Below are positions 43,298 through 53,871 of a stretch of DNA of 64,000 nucleotides, piece after piece. The DNA is taken from assembly GCF_014647975.1 (NCBI RefSeq), contig NZ_BMQF01000004.1, positions 434,001-498,000 on the forward strand. The letters run 5' to 3'. Source of the stretch: Streptomyces fumigatiscleroticus (GTDB lineage: Bacteria; Actinomycetota; Actinomycetes; Streptomycetales; Streptomycetaceae). Every line of letters starts with the position of its first letter. The first letter of the stretch is position 1. Under the pieces are notes generated by a model. That model saw nothing but the letters and a program-made list of their open reading frames with translations, had not been told where the DNA came from and ran no database searches. The translations under genes and the position numbers were made by a program.

Positions 43298-44449
43298 TCA
43301 CGCCACCGACCCGATCCGCCGTCCCGCCGCGGACGGCAGGTCGTGGTGGATCGGGGTGTGCGCGCCGGTGAGCGGCACACCGCTGCCGCCGCGCCGGTCG
43401 GCGACGATCTCGGCGGCGATCGACAGGGCCGTCTCCTCCGGCGTACGGGCGCCCAGGTCCAGGCCGATGGGCGACCGGAGCCGGGCCAGCTCCAGCTCGG
43501 TGACCCCGACCTCGCGCAGACGCGCGTCGCGGTCCAGATGGGTGCGGCGGGAGCCCATCGCGCCGACGTACGCCACCGGCAGCCGCAGCGCGAGCTTCAG
43601 CAGCGGCACGTCGAACTTGGCGTCGTGGGTCAGCACGCACAGCGCCGTACGGGCGTCGACCTCGGTGCGCGCCAGATACTCGTGCGGCCACTCGACGACG
43701 ATCTCGTCGGCCTCCGGGAAGCGGGAGGCGGTGGCGAACACCGGGCGGGCGTCGCACACGGTGACGTGGTAGCCGAGGAACTTGCCGGCCCTCACCAGGG
43801 CCGAGGCGAAGTCGATCGCGCCGAAGACGATCATCCGGGGCGGCGGCACCGACGACTCGACCAGCACCGTGAGCGGTGCTCCGCAGTGCGAGCCCCGCTC
43901 TCCGATCTCCAGGGTGCCGGTGCGGCCGGCGTCCAGGAAGGCGCCCGCCTCGGCGGCGACCGTGCGGTCCAGCTCGGGATGGGCGCCGAAGCCGCCCTCG
44001 CAGGACCCGTCGGGGCGGACCAGCAGCGCCCGGCCGGCCAGTTCCGCGGGCCCCGATACGATCCGCGCCAGCGCCGCCGCCTCCCCGCGCCCCGCGGCGG
44101 CCACCGCGGCGGCGGCCACCGGGCGGACCGGGTCGGCGGCCCGTACCGGCACCACCAGGATGTCGATGACGCCACCGCAGGTCAGACCTACGGCGAAGGC
44201 GTCCTCGTCGCTGTACCCGAAGCGCTCCAGGACCGTCTCGCCGTCCTTGAGCGCCTGCGCGCACAGCTCGTACACGGCGCCCTCGACACAGCCGCCGGAG
44301 ACCGATCCGATCGCCGTGCCCTCGGTGTCCACCGCGAGCGCGGCGCCCGGCCGGCGGGGCGCGCTGCCGCCGACCGCCACCACGGTGGCCACGGCGAAGT
44401 CGCGTCCCTGCGCAACCCACCGGTGCAGTTCTGCGGCGATGTCCAGCAT
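43298..44449 (-). CDS. XdhC/CoxI-family molybdoenzyme maturation protein
   Basis: The 383-residue protein has an N-terminal XdhC/CoxI domain (ATVVAVGGSAPRRPGAALAV, GSVSGGCVEGAVYE, LTCGGVIDILV with a conserved Cys) and a C-terminal Rossmann-type domain (about residue 205 on, VFGAIDFASALVRAGKFLG), ending with AYVGAMGSRRTHLDRDARL. XdhC binds the sulfurated molybdenum cofactor and inserts it into xanthine dehydrogenase, whose genes lie about 1.7 kb upstream on the same strand. It lies 50 bases after the AzgA-type permease, so all could share one transcript. Confidence 0.9.
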   Translation of the reverse strand: MLDIAAELHRWVAQGRDFAVATVVAVGGSAPRRPGAALAVDTEGTAIGSVSGGCVEGAVYELCAQALKDGETVLERFGYSDEDAFAVGLTCGGVIDILVVPVRAADPVRPVAAAAVAAAGRGEAAALARIVSGPAELAGRALLVRPDGSCEGGFGAHPELDRTVAAEAGAFLDAGRTGTLEIGERGSHCGAPLTVLVESSVPPPRMIVFGAIDFASALVRAGKFLGYHVTVCDARPVFATASRFPEADEIVVEWPHEYLARTEVDARTALCVLTHDAKFDVPLLKLALRLPVAYVGAMGSRRTHLDRDARLREVGVTELELARLRSPIGLDLGARTPEETALSIAAEIVADRRGGSGVPLTGAHTPIHHDLPSAAGRRIGSVA

Positions 44450-44499
44450 CTCTTCGGTCTCCTTGGAGCGGATGTGTGTTCAGGTGCCCAGCACAGCGG

Positions 44500-45957
44500 C
44501 TAGTGCACGCCCAGCCAGCTCTCGATCGGGTGCAGGGCGAAGTGGACGACGAAGACCGCCGTCAGGATCCACATGAACGCGCCGACCCGCCGCGCTCCGC
44601 CCTGGGCGGCCCTGATGGCGGTCCAGGAGATGACGCCCGCGGCGACACCGGTGGTGATGGTGTACGTGAACGGCATCAGGACCACGGTCAGGAAGACCGG
44701 GACCGCGGTGGCGCGGTCGGCCCAGTCCACGTGCCGGGCGTTCATCAGCATCATCGCGCCGATCACCACCAGCGCGGCGGCGGCGACCTCCTGCGGGACC
44801 AGCGCCGTCAGCGGGGTGAAGAACAGGCACGCGGCGAAGAAGAGCCCGGTCACCACCGAGGCGAGGCCCGTCCGGGCGCCCTCGCCGACACCGGTCGCCG
44901 ACTCGATGAACACCGTCTGTCCGGAGCCGCCCGCCACCCCGCCGATCGCGCCGCCCGCGCCGTCGATGAACAGCGCCTTGGACAGGCCGGGCATACGGCC
45001 CTTGTCGTCGGCCAGGCCCGCCTCGGTGCCCACACCGATGACGGTGGCCATCGCGTCGAAGAACCCGGCGAGCACCAGGGTGAACACGATCATGCCGACG
45101 GTCATGGCGCCGACCTCGCCCCAGCCGCCGAACTCGACGTCGCCGAAGAGCGAGAAGTCGGGCAGGGAGACGGCGCCGCCGTGCAGTGCGGGGGCGCCGC
45201 CCGCCCACTGCTCGGCGTCGACGACCCCGGCGGCGTTCAGCACCGCCGCGACGGCCGTCCCGGTGACGATGCCGATGAGGATGGCGCCGGGCACGTCGCG
45301 CGCCTGGAGCATGAAGATCAGCAGCAGGGTGCCGGCGAAGAGCAGCACGGGCCAGCCGGCGAGCTCGCCCGCCGGACCGAGGGTGAGCGGAGTGGACTTC
45401 CCCTGGTGCACGAAGCCGGACTTGTAGAAGCCGATGAGGGCGATGAACAGGCCGATGCCCATGGTGATGCCGTGCTTGAGCGCGAGCGGGATCGCGTTCA
45501 TGATCATCTCGCGCAGGCCGGTGACGACCAGCAGCATGATGACCGCGCCGTACAGCACGCACATGCCCATCGCCTGCGGCCAGGTCATCTCGGGCGCGAC
45601 CTGCGAGGAGAGCACGCCGGAGACGGACAGCCCGGCGGCCAGGGCGAGCGGCACCTTGCCGACGAACCCCATCAGCAGCGTGGTCAGGGCCGCCGCGAAC
45701 GCGGTGGCGGTGATCAGCGCCGGCCGGGCGAGGGTGTTCCCCGCCACGTCCTCGCCGGACAGGATCAGGGGGTTGAGCAGGAGGATGTACGCCATCGCCA
45801 TGAAGGTGGTGACGCCGCCGCGCACCTCGCGCGCGACCGTGGATCCACGGCGGGACAGGTGGAAGTACCGGTCGAGCCAGGACCGGCCGGCCGGGACGCG
45901 GGTGCCGTCGCCCGCGTCCTCGGCGGTGATCCTGGGCGGTGTGGACTGCTGGGTCAT
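44500..45957 (-). CDS. AzgA-type adenine/guanine/hypoxanthine permease
   Basis: The 485-residue NCS2/AzgA membrane protein has 12-14 helices. Seen: GVTTFMAMAYILLLNPLIL, a family hallmark in helix 1, GLSVSGVLSS, GTEAGLADDKGRMPGLS, and GQTVFIESATGVGEGARTGL with the substrate-binding Glu. It most likely imports hypoxanthine, adenine or guanine for the adjacent xanthine dehydrogenase. ATG at 45957 is preferred (GGGAG eight bases upstream) over GTG at 45972. It lies between the xdh genes and the xdhC-like gene on the same strand. Confidence 0.9.
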   Translation of the reverse strand: MTQQSTPPRITAEDAGDGTRVPAGRSWLDRYFHLSRRGSTVAREVRGGVTTFMAMAYILLLNPLILSGEDVAGNTLARPALITATAFAAALTTLLMGFVGKVPLALAAGLSVSGVLSSQVAPEMTWPQAMGMCVLYGAVIMLLVVTGLREMIMNAIPLALKHGITMGIGLFIALIGFYKSGFVHQGKSTPLTLGPAGELAGWPVLLFAGTLLLIFMLQARDVPGAILIGIVTGTAVAAVLNAAGVVDAEQWAGGAPALHGGAVSLPDFSLFGDVEFGGWGEVGAMTVGMIVFTLVLAGFFDAMATVIGVGTEAGLADDKGRMPGLSKALFIDGAGGAIGGVAGGSGQTVFIESATGVGEGARTGLASVVTGLFFAACLFFTPLTALVPQEVAAAALVVIGAMMLMNARHVDWADRATAVPVFLTVVLMPFTYTITTGVAAGVISWTAIRAAQGGARRVGAFMWILTAVFVVHFALHPIESWLGVH

Positions 45958-46147
45958 GGGGCCGTCTCCCAAGTTTCACAGGGGGTTGGGATGTGCACGT
46001 CGACCCGGGGGACGGCCCGGTACGTACGGAAGTCACGCAGGTTCACGTGGGTGATCTGGACGCCGGTGGACTGTTGCCCGGCGTCGGGGTGCCGCTGCGC
46101 CCACCCGTGCCGCCCATGCGGCACGACCGCCCGCAGCGGCGGCCCTG

Positions 46148-48532
46148 TTACGCAGTGCCTGTGAGGTGTTCGGGCCTCACCGGCGTCCTGTTCAGCTCCA
46201 GGCCCGTCGCGTCGCGGATGGCCGCCAGGACGGCCGGGGTGGAGGACAGGGTGGGCGCCTCGCCGATGCCGCGCAGCCCGTAGGGGGCGTGGTCGTCGGC
46301 GAGTTCGAGCACGTCGACCGGGATGGTCGGCGTGTCGAGGATGGTGGGGATCAGATAGTCCGTGAAGGAGGGGTTCTTCACCTTCGCCGTCACCGGGTCG
46401 ACGACGATCTCCTCCATCACCGCGATGCCGAGGCCCTGGGTGGTGCCGCCCTGGATCTGGCCGACGACGGAGAGCGGGTTGAGCGCCTTGCCGACGTCCT
46501 GGGCGCAGGCCAGCTCGACGACCTTCACCAGGCCCAGCTCGGTGTCGACCTCGACGACCGCGCGGTGCGCGGCGAAGGAGTACTGCACGTGCCCGTTGCC
46601 CTGGCCGGTGCGCAGGTCGAAGGGCTCGGTCGGCCGGTGCCGCCACTCCGCCTCGACCTCCACGGCCTCGTCGCCGAGGACGTCCACCAGGTCGGCGAGG
46701 GCCTCGCCGCCGTCGGTGACCACCTTGCCGCTCTCCAGCAGGAGTTCGGCGTTGGCCCAGGCCGGGTGGTACGAGCCGAACTTGCGGCGCCCGATCTCCA
46801 GCACCTTCTCGCGGACGAGTTCGCAGGCGTTCTTCACGGCGCCGCCGGTGACGTAGGTCTGCCGGGAGGCGGACGTCGAACCGGCGCTGCCCACCCGCGT
46901 GTCCGCCGGGTGGATCGTCACCCGCGCGACGCCCAGCTCGGTGCGGGCGATCTGCGCGTGCACGGTGACGCCGCCCTGGCCGACCTCGGCCATGGCCGTG
47001 TGCACGGTGGCCACGGGCTCGCCGCCGACGGCCTCCATACGCACACGGGCGGTCGAGTAGTCGTCGAACCCCTCGGAGAAGCCGACGTTCTTGATGCCGA
47101 CCGCGTAGCCGACGCCGCGGACGACGCCCTCGCCGTGCGTGGTGTTGGAGAGCCCGCCGGGCAGCTGCCGTACGTCGGCGCCCTCGCTGCTCTCCCACTG
47201 GCGCTCCGGCGGCATCGGCATCGCCTTGACGCGGCGCAGCAGTTCGGCGACGGGGGCGGGCGAGTCGACCGGCTGGCCGGTCGGCATGAGCGTGCCCTGC
47301 TCCATGGCGTTGAGCTGCCGGAACTCCACGGGGTCCATGCCGAGTTCCCTCGCCACCTTGTCCATCTGCGCCTCGTAGGCGAAGCACGCCTGGACCGCGC
47401 CGAAGCCACGCATGGCGCCGCAGGGCGGGTTGTTGGTGTAGAGGGCGACGGCCTCGATGTCGACGTCGTCGACCACGTACGGGCCGACGCCGAGCGAGGA
47501 GGCGTTGCCGACCACCGCGGGGGACGCGGAGGCGTAGGCGCCGCCGTCCAGCACGATCCGGCACTTCACGTGGGTGAGCCTGCCGTCGCGCGTCGCCCCG
47601 TGCTCGTACAAGAGCTTCGCCGGGTGGCGGTGGACATGGCCGAAGAAGGACTCGAAGCGGTTGTAGACGATCTTGACGGGCTTGCCCGTGCGCAGGGCGA
47701 GCAGACAGGCGTGGATCTGCATCGACAGGTCCTCGCGGCCGCCGAACGCGCCGCCGACGCCGGACAGCGTCATCCGCACCTTCTCCTCGGGCAGGCCGAG
47801 CACCGGCGCCATCTGGCGCAGATCGGAGTGGAGCCACTGGGTGGCGATGTAGAGGTGGACGCCGCCGTCCTCCTCGGGTACGGCGAGTCCGGACTCGGGC
47901 CCGAGGAAGGCCTGGTCCTGCATGCCGAAGTGGTACTCGCCCCTGACGATCACATCGGCCCGCCGGGCGGCCTGCTCGACGTCGCCGCGGACGATGGGCT
48001 GGCGGTGGACGATGTTGGGGTGCGGGACGTGGCCGATGTGGTGGTCGGTGCGGTTGTCGTGGACGAGGATCGCGTCCGGGGCGGTCGCGGAGGCCTCGTC
48101 GGTGATCACCGGCAGTTCCCGGTACTCGACCTTGATCCTGGCGGCGGCACGGCGGGCGGTCTCCGGGTGGTCGGCGGCGACGATGGCGACCGGCTCGCCG
48201 TGGTGGCGCACCTTTCCGTGGGCGAGGACCGGGGTGTCCTGGATCTCCAGGCCGTAGTGCCGCACCTCGGTCGGCAGGTCGTCGTAGGTCATGACGGCGT
48301 ACACGCCCGGCAGCGCGAGGGCCTCGCTCGTGTCGATCGAGACGATCTCGGCGTGGGCGACCGTGGAGCGCAGGATCTGGCCCCAGAGCATGTCCTCGTG
48401 CCACATGTCGGACGAGTACGCGAACTCGCCGGTGACCTTGAGGGTGCCGTCGGGGCGGAGGGTGGACTCGCCGATGCCGCCCTTGGTCCGCGAGCCCTGG
48501 GTGAGGCCGGTGGGTGCGCCGGTGGCTGCCAT
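46148..48532 (-). CDS. Xanthine dehydrogenase, molybdopterin-binding subunit
   Basis: The 794-residue large subunit belongs to the molybdenum hydroxylase family and holds the Mo-pterin site that oxidises hypoxanthine and xanthine to urate. Seen: GESTLRPDGTLKVTGEFAY at the start, GVGGAFGGREDLSMQIHA (Mo-pterin and substrate region near residue 265), GAMRGFGAVQACFAYE, and GEAPTLSSTPAVLAAI near the end with the catalytic Glu. ATG at 48532 is set by overlap context: it starts one base after the 2Fe-2S subunit stop. The three subunits form the order FAD, 2Fe-2S, Mo. Confidence 0.92.
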   Translation of the reverse strand: MAATGAPTGLTQGSRTKGGIGESTLRPDGTLKVTGEFAYSSDMWHEDMLWGQILRSTVAHAEIVSIDTSEALALPGVYAVMTYDDLPTEVRHYGLEIQDTPVLAHGKVRHHGEPVAIVAADHPETARRAAARIKVEYRELPVITDEASATAPDAILVHDNRTDHHIGHVPHPNIVHRQPIVRGDVEQAARRADVIVRGEYHFGMQDQAFLGPESGLAVPEEDGGVHLYIATQWLHSDLRQMAPVLGLPEEKVRMTLSGVGGAFGGREDLSMQIHACLLALRTGKPVKIVYNRFESFFGHVHRHPAKLLYEHGATRDGRLTHVKCRIVLDGGAYASASPAVVGNASSLGVGPYVVDDVDIEAVALYTNNPPCGAMRGFGAVQACFAYEAQMDKVARELGMDPVEFRQLNAMEQGTLMPTGQPVDSPAPVAELLRRVKAMPMPPERQWESSEGADVRQLPGGLSNTTHGEGVVRGVGYAVGIKNVGFSEGFDDYSTARVRMEAVGGEPVATVHTAMAEVGQGGVTVHAQIARTELGVARVTIHPADTRVGSAGSTSASRQTYVTGGAVKNACELVREKVLEIGRRKFGSYHPAWANAELLLESGKVVTDGGEALADLVDVLGDEAVEVEAEWRHRPTEPFDLRTGQGNGHVQYSFAAHRAVVEVDTELGLVKVVELACAQDVGKALNPLSVVGQIQGGTTQGLGIAVMEEIVVDPVTAKVKNPSFTDYLIPTILDTPTIPVDVLELADDHAPYGLRGIGEAPTLSSTPAVLAAIRDATGLELNRTPVRPEHLTGTA

Positions 48533-48533
48533 C

Positions 48534-49075
<542 letters not shown>

Positions 49076-49076
<1 letters not shown>

Positions 49077-49966
49077 CAGGCGGCTCCCTCGGTGGCGCGG
49101 CGGGCGCCGCGGTACGACTCCCAGGTCCAGGTCAGAGTGCGGCGGGCCATGACGCCCACCGCGTGGCGGCGGTAGCTCGCGGTGCCCCGGACGTCGTCGA
49201 TCGGATTGCAGGCGGCGGAGCACAGGTCCGAAAACCGCTTGGCGACGGACGGGGTGATCACCTTGCCGTTGTCCCAGAAACCGCCCTCCTCCAGCGCGGC
49301 GTTCAGGAACTCCTCGGCGGCCGTGGCGCGGACGGGGGTCGGGGCGGCCGAGCCGATGCCGGTGCGTACCGTACGGGTCCGCGGGTGCAGGGCGAGACCG
49401 AAGGCGCACACGGCGATGACCATGGCGTTGCGGGTGCCGGCCTTGGAGTACTGCTGCGGGCCGTCGGCCTTCTTGACGTGCACGGCGCGGATCAGCTCGT
49501 CGGGGGCGAGCGCGTTGCGCTTCACGCCGGTGTAGAAGTCGTCGATCGGGATGCGGCGCGAGCCGCGCACCGACTCGACCTCGACCTCGGCGCCCGCCGC
49601 GAGCAGGGCGGGGTGGGCGTCGCCGGCCGGGGAGGCGGTGCCGAGGTTGCCGCCGACGCCGCCGCGGTTGCGGATCTGCGGGGAGGCGACCGTGTGCGAG
49701 GCGAGGGCGAGGCCCGGCAGTTCGGCCCGGAGGTTCTCCATGATCCGGGTGTACGGGACACTGGCGCCGAGCCGCACGCTGTCCTCGCCGACCTCCCATG
49801 CGTACAGGTCGCCGATGCGGTTCAGGTCCATGAGGTACTCGGGCCGGCGGTGGTCGAAGTTGATCTCGACCATCACGTCGGTGCCGCCCGCGATCGGCAC
49901 TGCGGTGGGGTGCTCCGCCTTCGCGGCGAGCGCCTCCTCCCAGCTGGCGGGGCGAAGGAAGTCCAT
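49076..49966 (-). CDS. Xanthine dehydrogenase, FAD-binding subunit
   Basis: The 296-residue subunit binds FAD and gives electrons to NAD. Seen: AVPIAGGTDVMVEINF (first FAD loop), ASPQIRNRGGVGGNLGTASP (second FAD loop, near residue 105), and GDAHPALLAAGAEVEV. It is the first gene of the xdh block, divergent from the PucR regulator, with about 330 bases between. Product order and one-base overlap with the Fe-S subunit indicate one operon. Confidence 0.93.
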
Positions 49967-50300
49967 CGACCGGCTCTCTTCCTCGTCTCGTGGGGCGTAC
50001 AGATCGAGCCAATCCGTGTGCGGCGGCCCCGGCTCGTTCAGGTGCTGTTCACGTGGAGCGGGGCCAGTACACCGCCCCCCGCTCCGCCGGGGTCAGTCAC
50101 GGAAAGCATGAAGGAGTTGGCTGGCCAGTGCAGTCGTCTTGTAGATTCGTATGAACGGAGGTCATCAGTAACCTCCTCGTTTTCCTGTGGAAACGCGCGA
50201 CACAGCCGCGTGACCTGGAACACAGCCCCATGGCCACAGGATCCATCCGGATCCGTCCGGATCAGCGTAGACATCGAGACAAGAAACGGCGGCGACGAGA
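49967..50300. promoter_or_regulatory. Divergent xdh / pucR-family control region
   Basis: This 334-base gap separates the xdh operon and the PucR-type gene. An inverted repeat GGAGGT (50157-50162) / ACCTCC (50171-50176) around eight bases lies in an AT-rich patch, and ATCCGG-containing direct repeats occur around 50240-50262 (ATCCATCCGGATCCGTCCGG). These are candidate binding sites for the PucR protein or another purine regulator. No gene is supported here. Confidence 0.45.
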
Positions 50301-52007
50301 ATGCGGCTGCGCGCACTGCTGGACACCGACGCGCTGGGCCTCAAGCTGCTCGGCGGCGAGGACGAGCTGGACCGCACCGTACGGGGCGTCATGACCACCG
50401 ACCTGCGGGATCCCAGCCGCTACCTCTCGGGCGGTGAACTGGTGCTCACCGGCCTGGCCTGGCGGCACGACGCCGCGGACTCCGAACCCTTCGTGCAGCT
50501 CCTGGTGCAGGCCGGGGTGGCCGCTCTGGCGGCCGGCGAGGCGGAGCTGGGAGAGGTGCCCGAGGACCTGGTCGTGGCGTGCGCGCGGCACCGGCTGCCG
50601 CTGTTCGCCGTGCACGAGTCGGTGGCGTTCGCGACCATCACCGAGCACGTGGTGCGGCAGGTCTCCGGCGAGCGCGCCGGGGACCTGGCGGCCGTGGTGG
50701 ACCGGCACCGCCGGATGATGACCTCGGGCCCGGCGGGCGGCGGTCCGGAGGTGGTGCTGGATCTGCTCGGCTCCGATCTGGACCTGCGGGCCTGGGTGCT
50801 GTCGCCGACCGGGCGGCTCGTCGCCGGTCCCAGGACGGCCGGCCCGGCCCTGCCGGCCGAGATGTGCGCACGGCTGGCGGCCGGGCATCTGGCGGCCGTC
50901 CGCGGCGGCCGGCGCGCGCCGCACCGGGTGACGCTGGACGGCACGGTCTACTCCCTGTTCCCGGTGCGCGGCACCGGCCGGCCCCCGCAGCCCGTGCGGG
51001 ACGTGCGCGAGACGGTGCTGACCGACTGGCTGCTGGCCGTCGAGGCGGACGCCGGGGACTGGCCCGAGGAGCGGCTGGACCTGCTGTACGGCGTCACCCA
51101 GCTGATCGCGGTCGAGCGGGACCGGCGGGAGGCGGCGCGCACGGTGCGGCGGCGGCTGGCGCAGGAGGTGCTGGAGCTGGTGCAGACGGGGGCGGCGCCC
51201 GCGGAGACGGCGGCCCGGCTGCGGGTGGCGGCGCCGGTGCTGCTGCCCGGGCTCGGGGCGGCTCCGCACTGGCAGGTGGTCGTGGCCCGCGTCGAGTGGG
51301 ACGAGCCGGGGGAGGCCGAGGCCGGCCGGGCCGCCCAGGCGCTGCTGGAGGAGATCCTGATCGACCCCTCCCCGGACCCTTCGAACCGGGGGTACCCCTA
51401 CGCCGCCGGACCGGAGCCCGCCGACCGCATCGCCGTGGCGCACACCGGCGACGAGGCCGTGGCGCTGGTGCCGCTGCCGGCGGTCTCCAGCGAGCACGAC
51501 GGCTCCGAGGCCGGGGTGGTCGCCGACGCGCTGCTGGCGGCCGTACGGGATCCGCTGACCGCCGGGCTGGACGGCGACGGGCGGGTCACGCTGGGCGTCA
51601 GTGCGGCGGTGCACTCGGCGGAGGGGCTGCGCGGCGCGCTGGAGGAGGCGCGGCACGCGCGCCGGGTGGCGGCGGCGCGCCCGGGGCGGGTGTGCGCGGC
51701 GGGCCACCAGGAACTGGCGTCCCATGTCCTGCTCCTGCCCTTCGTCCCGGACGACGTCCGCCGCGCCTTCACGGCCCGGCTGCTGGACCCCCTGCGGGAC
51801 TACGACCGCCGCCACCGCGCCGAGCTGATCCCGACCCTGGAGGCGTTCCTGGACTGCGACGGCTCCTGGACGCGGTGCGCGACGCGGCTGCATCTGCACG
51901 TCAACACGTTGCGCTACCGGGTCGGGCGGATCGAGCAGCTGACGGGCCGTGACCTGTCGCGGCTGGAGGACAAGCTGGACTTCTTCCTGGCGCTGCGGAT
52001 GAGCTGA
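50301..52007 (+). CDS. PucR-family transcriptional regulator of purine catabolism
   Basis: The 568-residue protein has the PucR N-terminal domain (LRALLDTDALGLKLLGG, then STDL-type VMTTDLRDPSRYLSGGELVLT), a variable middle, a GGDEF-like/CdaR domain, and a C-terminal PucR helix-turn-helix (LEAFLDCDGSWTRCATRLHL, HVNTLRYRVGRIEQLTG). PucR in Bacillus activates urate and allantoin genes. Its divergent position to xdh makes purine breakdown the likely target. Its start ATG is preceded by a weak GGCGACGAG site. Confidence 0.9.
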   Translation: MRLRALLDTDALGLKLLGGEDELDRTVRGVMTTDLRDPSRYLSGGELVLTGLAWRHDAADSEPFVQLLVQAGVAALAAGEAELGEVPEDLVVACARHRLPLFAVHESVAFATITEHVVRQVSGERAGDLAAVVDRHRRMMTSGPAGGGPEVVLDLLGSDLDLRAWVLSPTGRLVAGPRTAGPALPAEMCARLAAGHLAAVRGGRRAPHRVTLDGTVYSLFPVRGTGRPPQPVRDVRETVLTDWLLAVEADAGDWPEERLDLLYGVTQLIAVERDRREAARTVRRRLAQEVLELVQTGAAPAETAARLRVAAPVLLPGLGAAPHWQVVVARVEWDEPGEAEAGRAAQALLEEILIDPSPDPSNRGYPYAAGPEPADRIAVAHTGDEAVALVPLPAVSSEHDGSEAGVVADALLAAVRDPLTAGLDGDGRVTLGVSAAVHSAEGLRGALEEARHARRVAAARPGRVCAAGHQELASHVLLLPFVPDDVRRAFTARLLDPLRDYDRRHRAELIPTLEAFLDCDGSWTRCATRLHLHVNTLRYRVGRIEQLTGRDLSRLEDKLDFFLALRMS

Positions 52008-52013
52008 GGCGAC

Positions 52014-52043
52014 GGGAGCGGCGGGAGAACTCCCGCCGCTCCC
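52014..52043 (+). terminator. Terminator-like hairpin after the PucR gene
   Basis: GGGAGCGGCGGGAG (52014-52027) and CTCCCGCCGCTCCC (52030-52043) are perfectly complementary; the innermost bases must stay open to form a loop. It begins six bases after the stop, with no T-run. Confidence 0.6.
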
Positions 52044-52152
52044 CCACGACTTTGTGAAATCTTTCACCCACCCTCTTGGCCGGGCCCGGCGATCCATGCT
52101 GAGATGCGGCCACCACTCAACAGCTCGATGGCGTGCTAGCGGGGAGGGCAAC

Positions 52153-52935
52153 GTGGCGCACACCGCCATGTCTGGTACGGGAACGACTTCAGGTGACGAT
52201 CCGCTCCAGACCGCGGTGTGGCGGCTGCGTTCCCGCGCCTGCTGGGCCGACGCCGCGGCCCTGCTGGAACCGGTCGCGCCGGGCGCCGCGCTTCAGCGGG
52301 CCGCGCTGCTGGTGGAGCGCTGTCTGTACACCGAGCAGGGCTGGGAGGAGGCCGAGGACGCGCTGCGCACCGCCGAGGCGCTGGCCCGCAGCGACGAGGA
52401 GCGGGGGGCCGCCGCCTGCGAGCGCGGGCAGCTCGCCTACGCCGCCACGCTGCACACGGTGCGGGACCGGGCCGACGAGGCGCGGGCCGCGCTCGGCCGG
52501 GCGGCGGCGCTGATCGCGCCGGGCTCGCCCGGGCGGGCGCTGCTGGACTTTAGGCGCGGGCTGCTCGCCGAGAACCTGACCCGCTCCCCGCAGGCCGCGC
52601 GTGCCGCCTACCGCCGGGCCCATGCGGGCGCCACCGCGCACTCCGACCCGCTGCTGCTGTCGTTCACCTGGCGGCATCTGGCCGGGCTCGCGCTGCGGGA
52701 CGGCGAGCTGGCCGAGGCCCGGCACGGTTTCGCCGAGTCCCTGCGCATTCGCGAGGAGCTGGGCTATCTCGTCGGTACGGCCCCGGCGCTGGCGTCGCTG
52801 GCCGACACCGAGCCGGAACCGGAGGCGTCCCGCCTCCGCGAGGAGGCCCGGCGCCTGTTCCGCCTCCTGGGCGGAGTACCGACCTGGCTGGCCCGCCACC
52901 TGACACCACCGTCCACGGGCGCGGCGACCCTCTAG
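52153..52935 (+). CDS. TPR-like helical-repeat protein
   Basis: The 260-residue protein is made almost wholly of Ala/Leu/Arg-rich helices with TPR-like spacing (for example YTEQGWEEAEDALRTAEAL, ARAALGRAAALIAPGSPGR, GELAEARHGFAESLRIREEL). No enzyme motif or membrane segment is seen; it should be a protein-binding scaffold. GTG at 52153 is chosen because GGGGAGGG lies five bases upstream. Ends near the start of the large repeat tract. Partners are unknown. Confidence 0.7.
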   Translation: MAHTAMSGTGTTSGDDPLQTAVWRLRSRACWADAAALLEPVAPGAALQRAALLVERCLYTEQGWEEAEDALRTAEALARSDEERGAAACERGQLAYAATLHTVRDRADEARAALGRAAALIAPGSPGRALLDFRRGLLAENLTRSPQAARAAYRRAHAGATAHSDPLLLSFTWRHLAGLALRDGELAEARHGFAESLRIREELGYLVGTAPALASLADTEPEPEASRLREEARRLFRLLGGVPTWLARHLTPPSTGAATL

Positions 52936-53871
52936 CCGCCGAGCGCGGTGACGGCGTCGCCCACGGCGGACCGCCGACGGGCGGACCGCCGGCACGGCGA
53001 GCGCGGTGACGGCGTGACCGACGCCGGGACGCCGACGGGCGGACCGCCGGCACGGCGAGCGCGGTGACGGCGTGACCGACGCCGGGACGCCGACGGGCGG
53101 ACCGCCGCCCCGGCGAGCGCGGCCACGACGTCGCCCACGGCGGACCGCCGCCCGACGGGATGGCGCTGGGCGGACCGCTGGCCCGGCGGACGCGGCGGCA
53201 GGACCGACGGCGCAACGCCGACGGGCACGGTGACGGCGAGACCCGACGGGGCGTGGCCGACGGCAGACCACCGCCCCGGCGGGCGCGGCCACGACGTCGC
53301 CCACGGCGGACCGCCGCCCGACGGGATGGCGCTGGGCGGACCGCTGGCCCGGCGGACGCGGCGGCAGGACCGACGGCGCAACGCCGACGGGCACGGTGAC
53401 GGCGGGACCCGACGGGGCGTGGCCGACGGCAGACCACCGCCCCCGCGAGCGCGGCCACGACGTCGCCCACGGCGGACCGCCGCCCGACGGGATGGCGCTG
53501 GGCGGACCGCTGGCCCGGCGGACGCGGCGGCAGGACCGACGGCGCAACGCCGACGGGCACGGTGACGGCGAGACCCGACGGGGCGTGGCCGACGGCAGAC
53601 CACCGCCCCCGCGAGCGCGGCCACGGGCCGGCCGGCGGCACCCCGACACCGTGACGGACCGCCGCCGACGCCGGGCACGGCCACGACGTCGCCGACGGAA
53701 GACCGCCGCCCCGACGGGCACGGTGACGGCGTAGCCGACAGCGGAACGCCCGACGGGCGGACTGCCGGCCTGGCGAGCGCGGTGACGGCGTAGCCGACAA
53801 CGGGACGACGATGCGACCTGGCCCACGGCGGACCGTCGGCGGGCGCGGCCACGGCGTGGTGGGCGGTGGGG
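52936..53871. repeat. Non-coding tandem-repeat tract (58-base pair, then ~166-base units)
   Basis: A 936-base tract between two convergent genes consists almost entirely of repeats. A 58-base unit occurs twice (starts 52981 and 53039). Then a 166-base unit is present about 3.1 times from roughly 53107 to 53625: TGGCGCTGGG recurs at 53161, 53327 and 53493. Looser copies of its parts (CGACGGGCACGGTGACGGCG, GCGAGCGCGGTGACGGCGT) continue to about 53850. Because 166 is not divisible by three, the reading frame shifts each unit, so it is not coding. Units seem built from three related pieces of about 48-65 bases. No spacers, so not CRISPR. Confidence 0.85.

Noticed and set aside
53160..53734. Short frames within the 166-base repeat tract
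   Set aside because: They are Arg-rich, recur in different frames in each unit because 166 is not a multiple of three, and have no ribosome site.
52936..53871. CRISPR array
   Set aside because: The repeats are long, directly adjoining and lack unique spacers; no cas gene is present.
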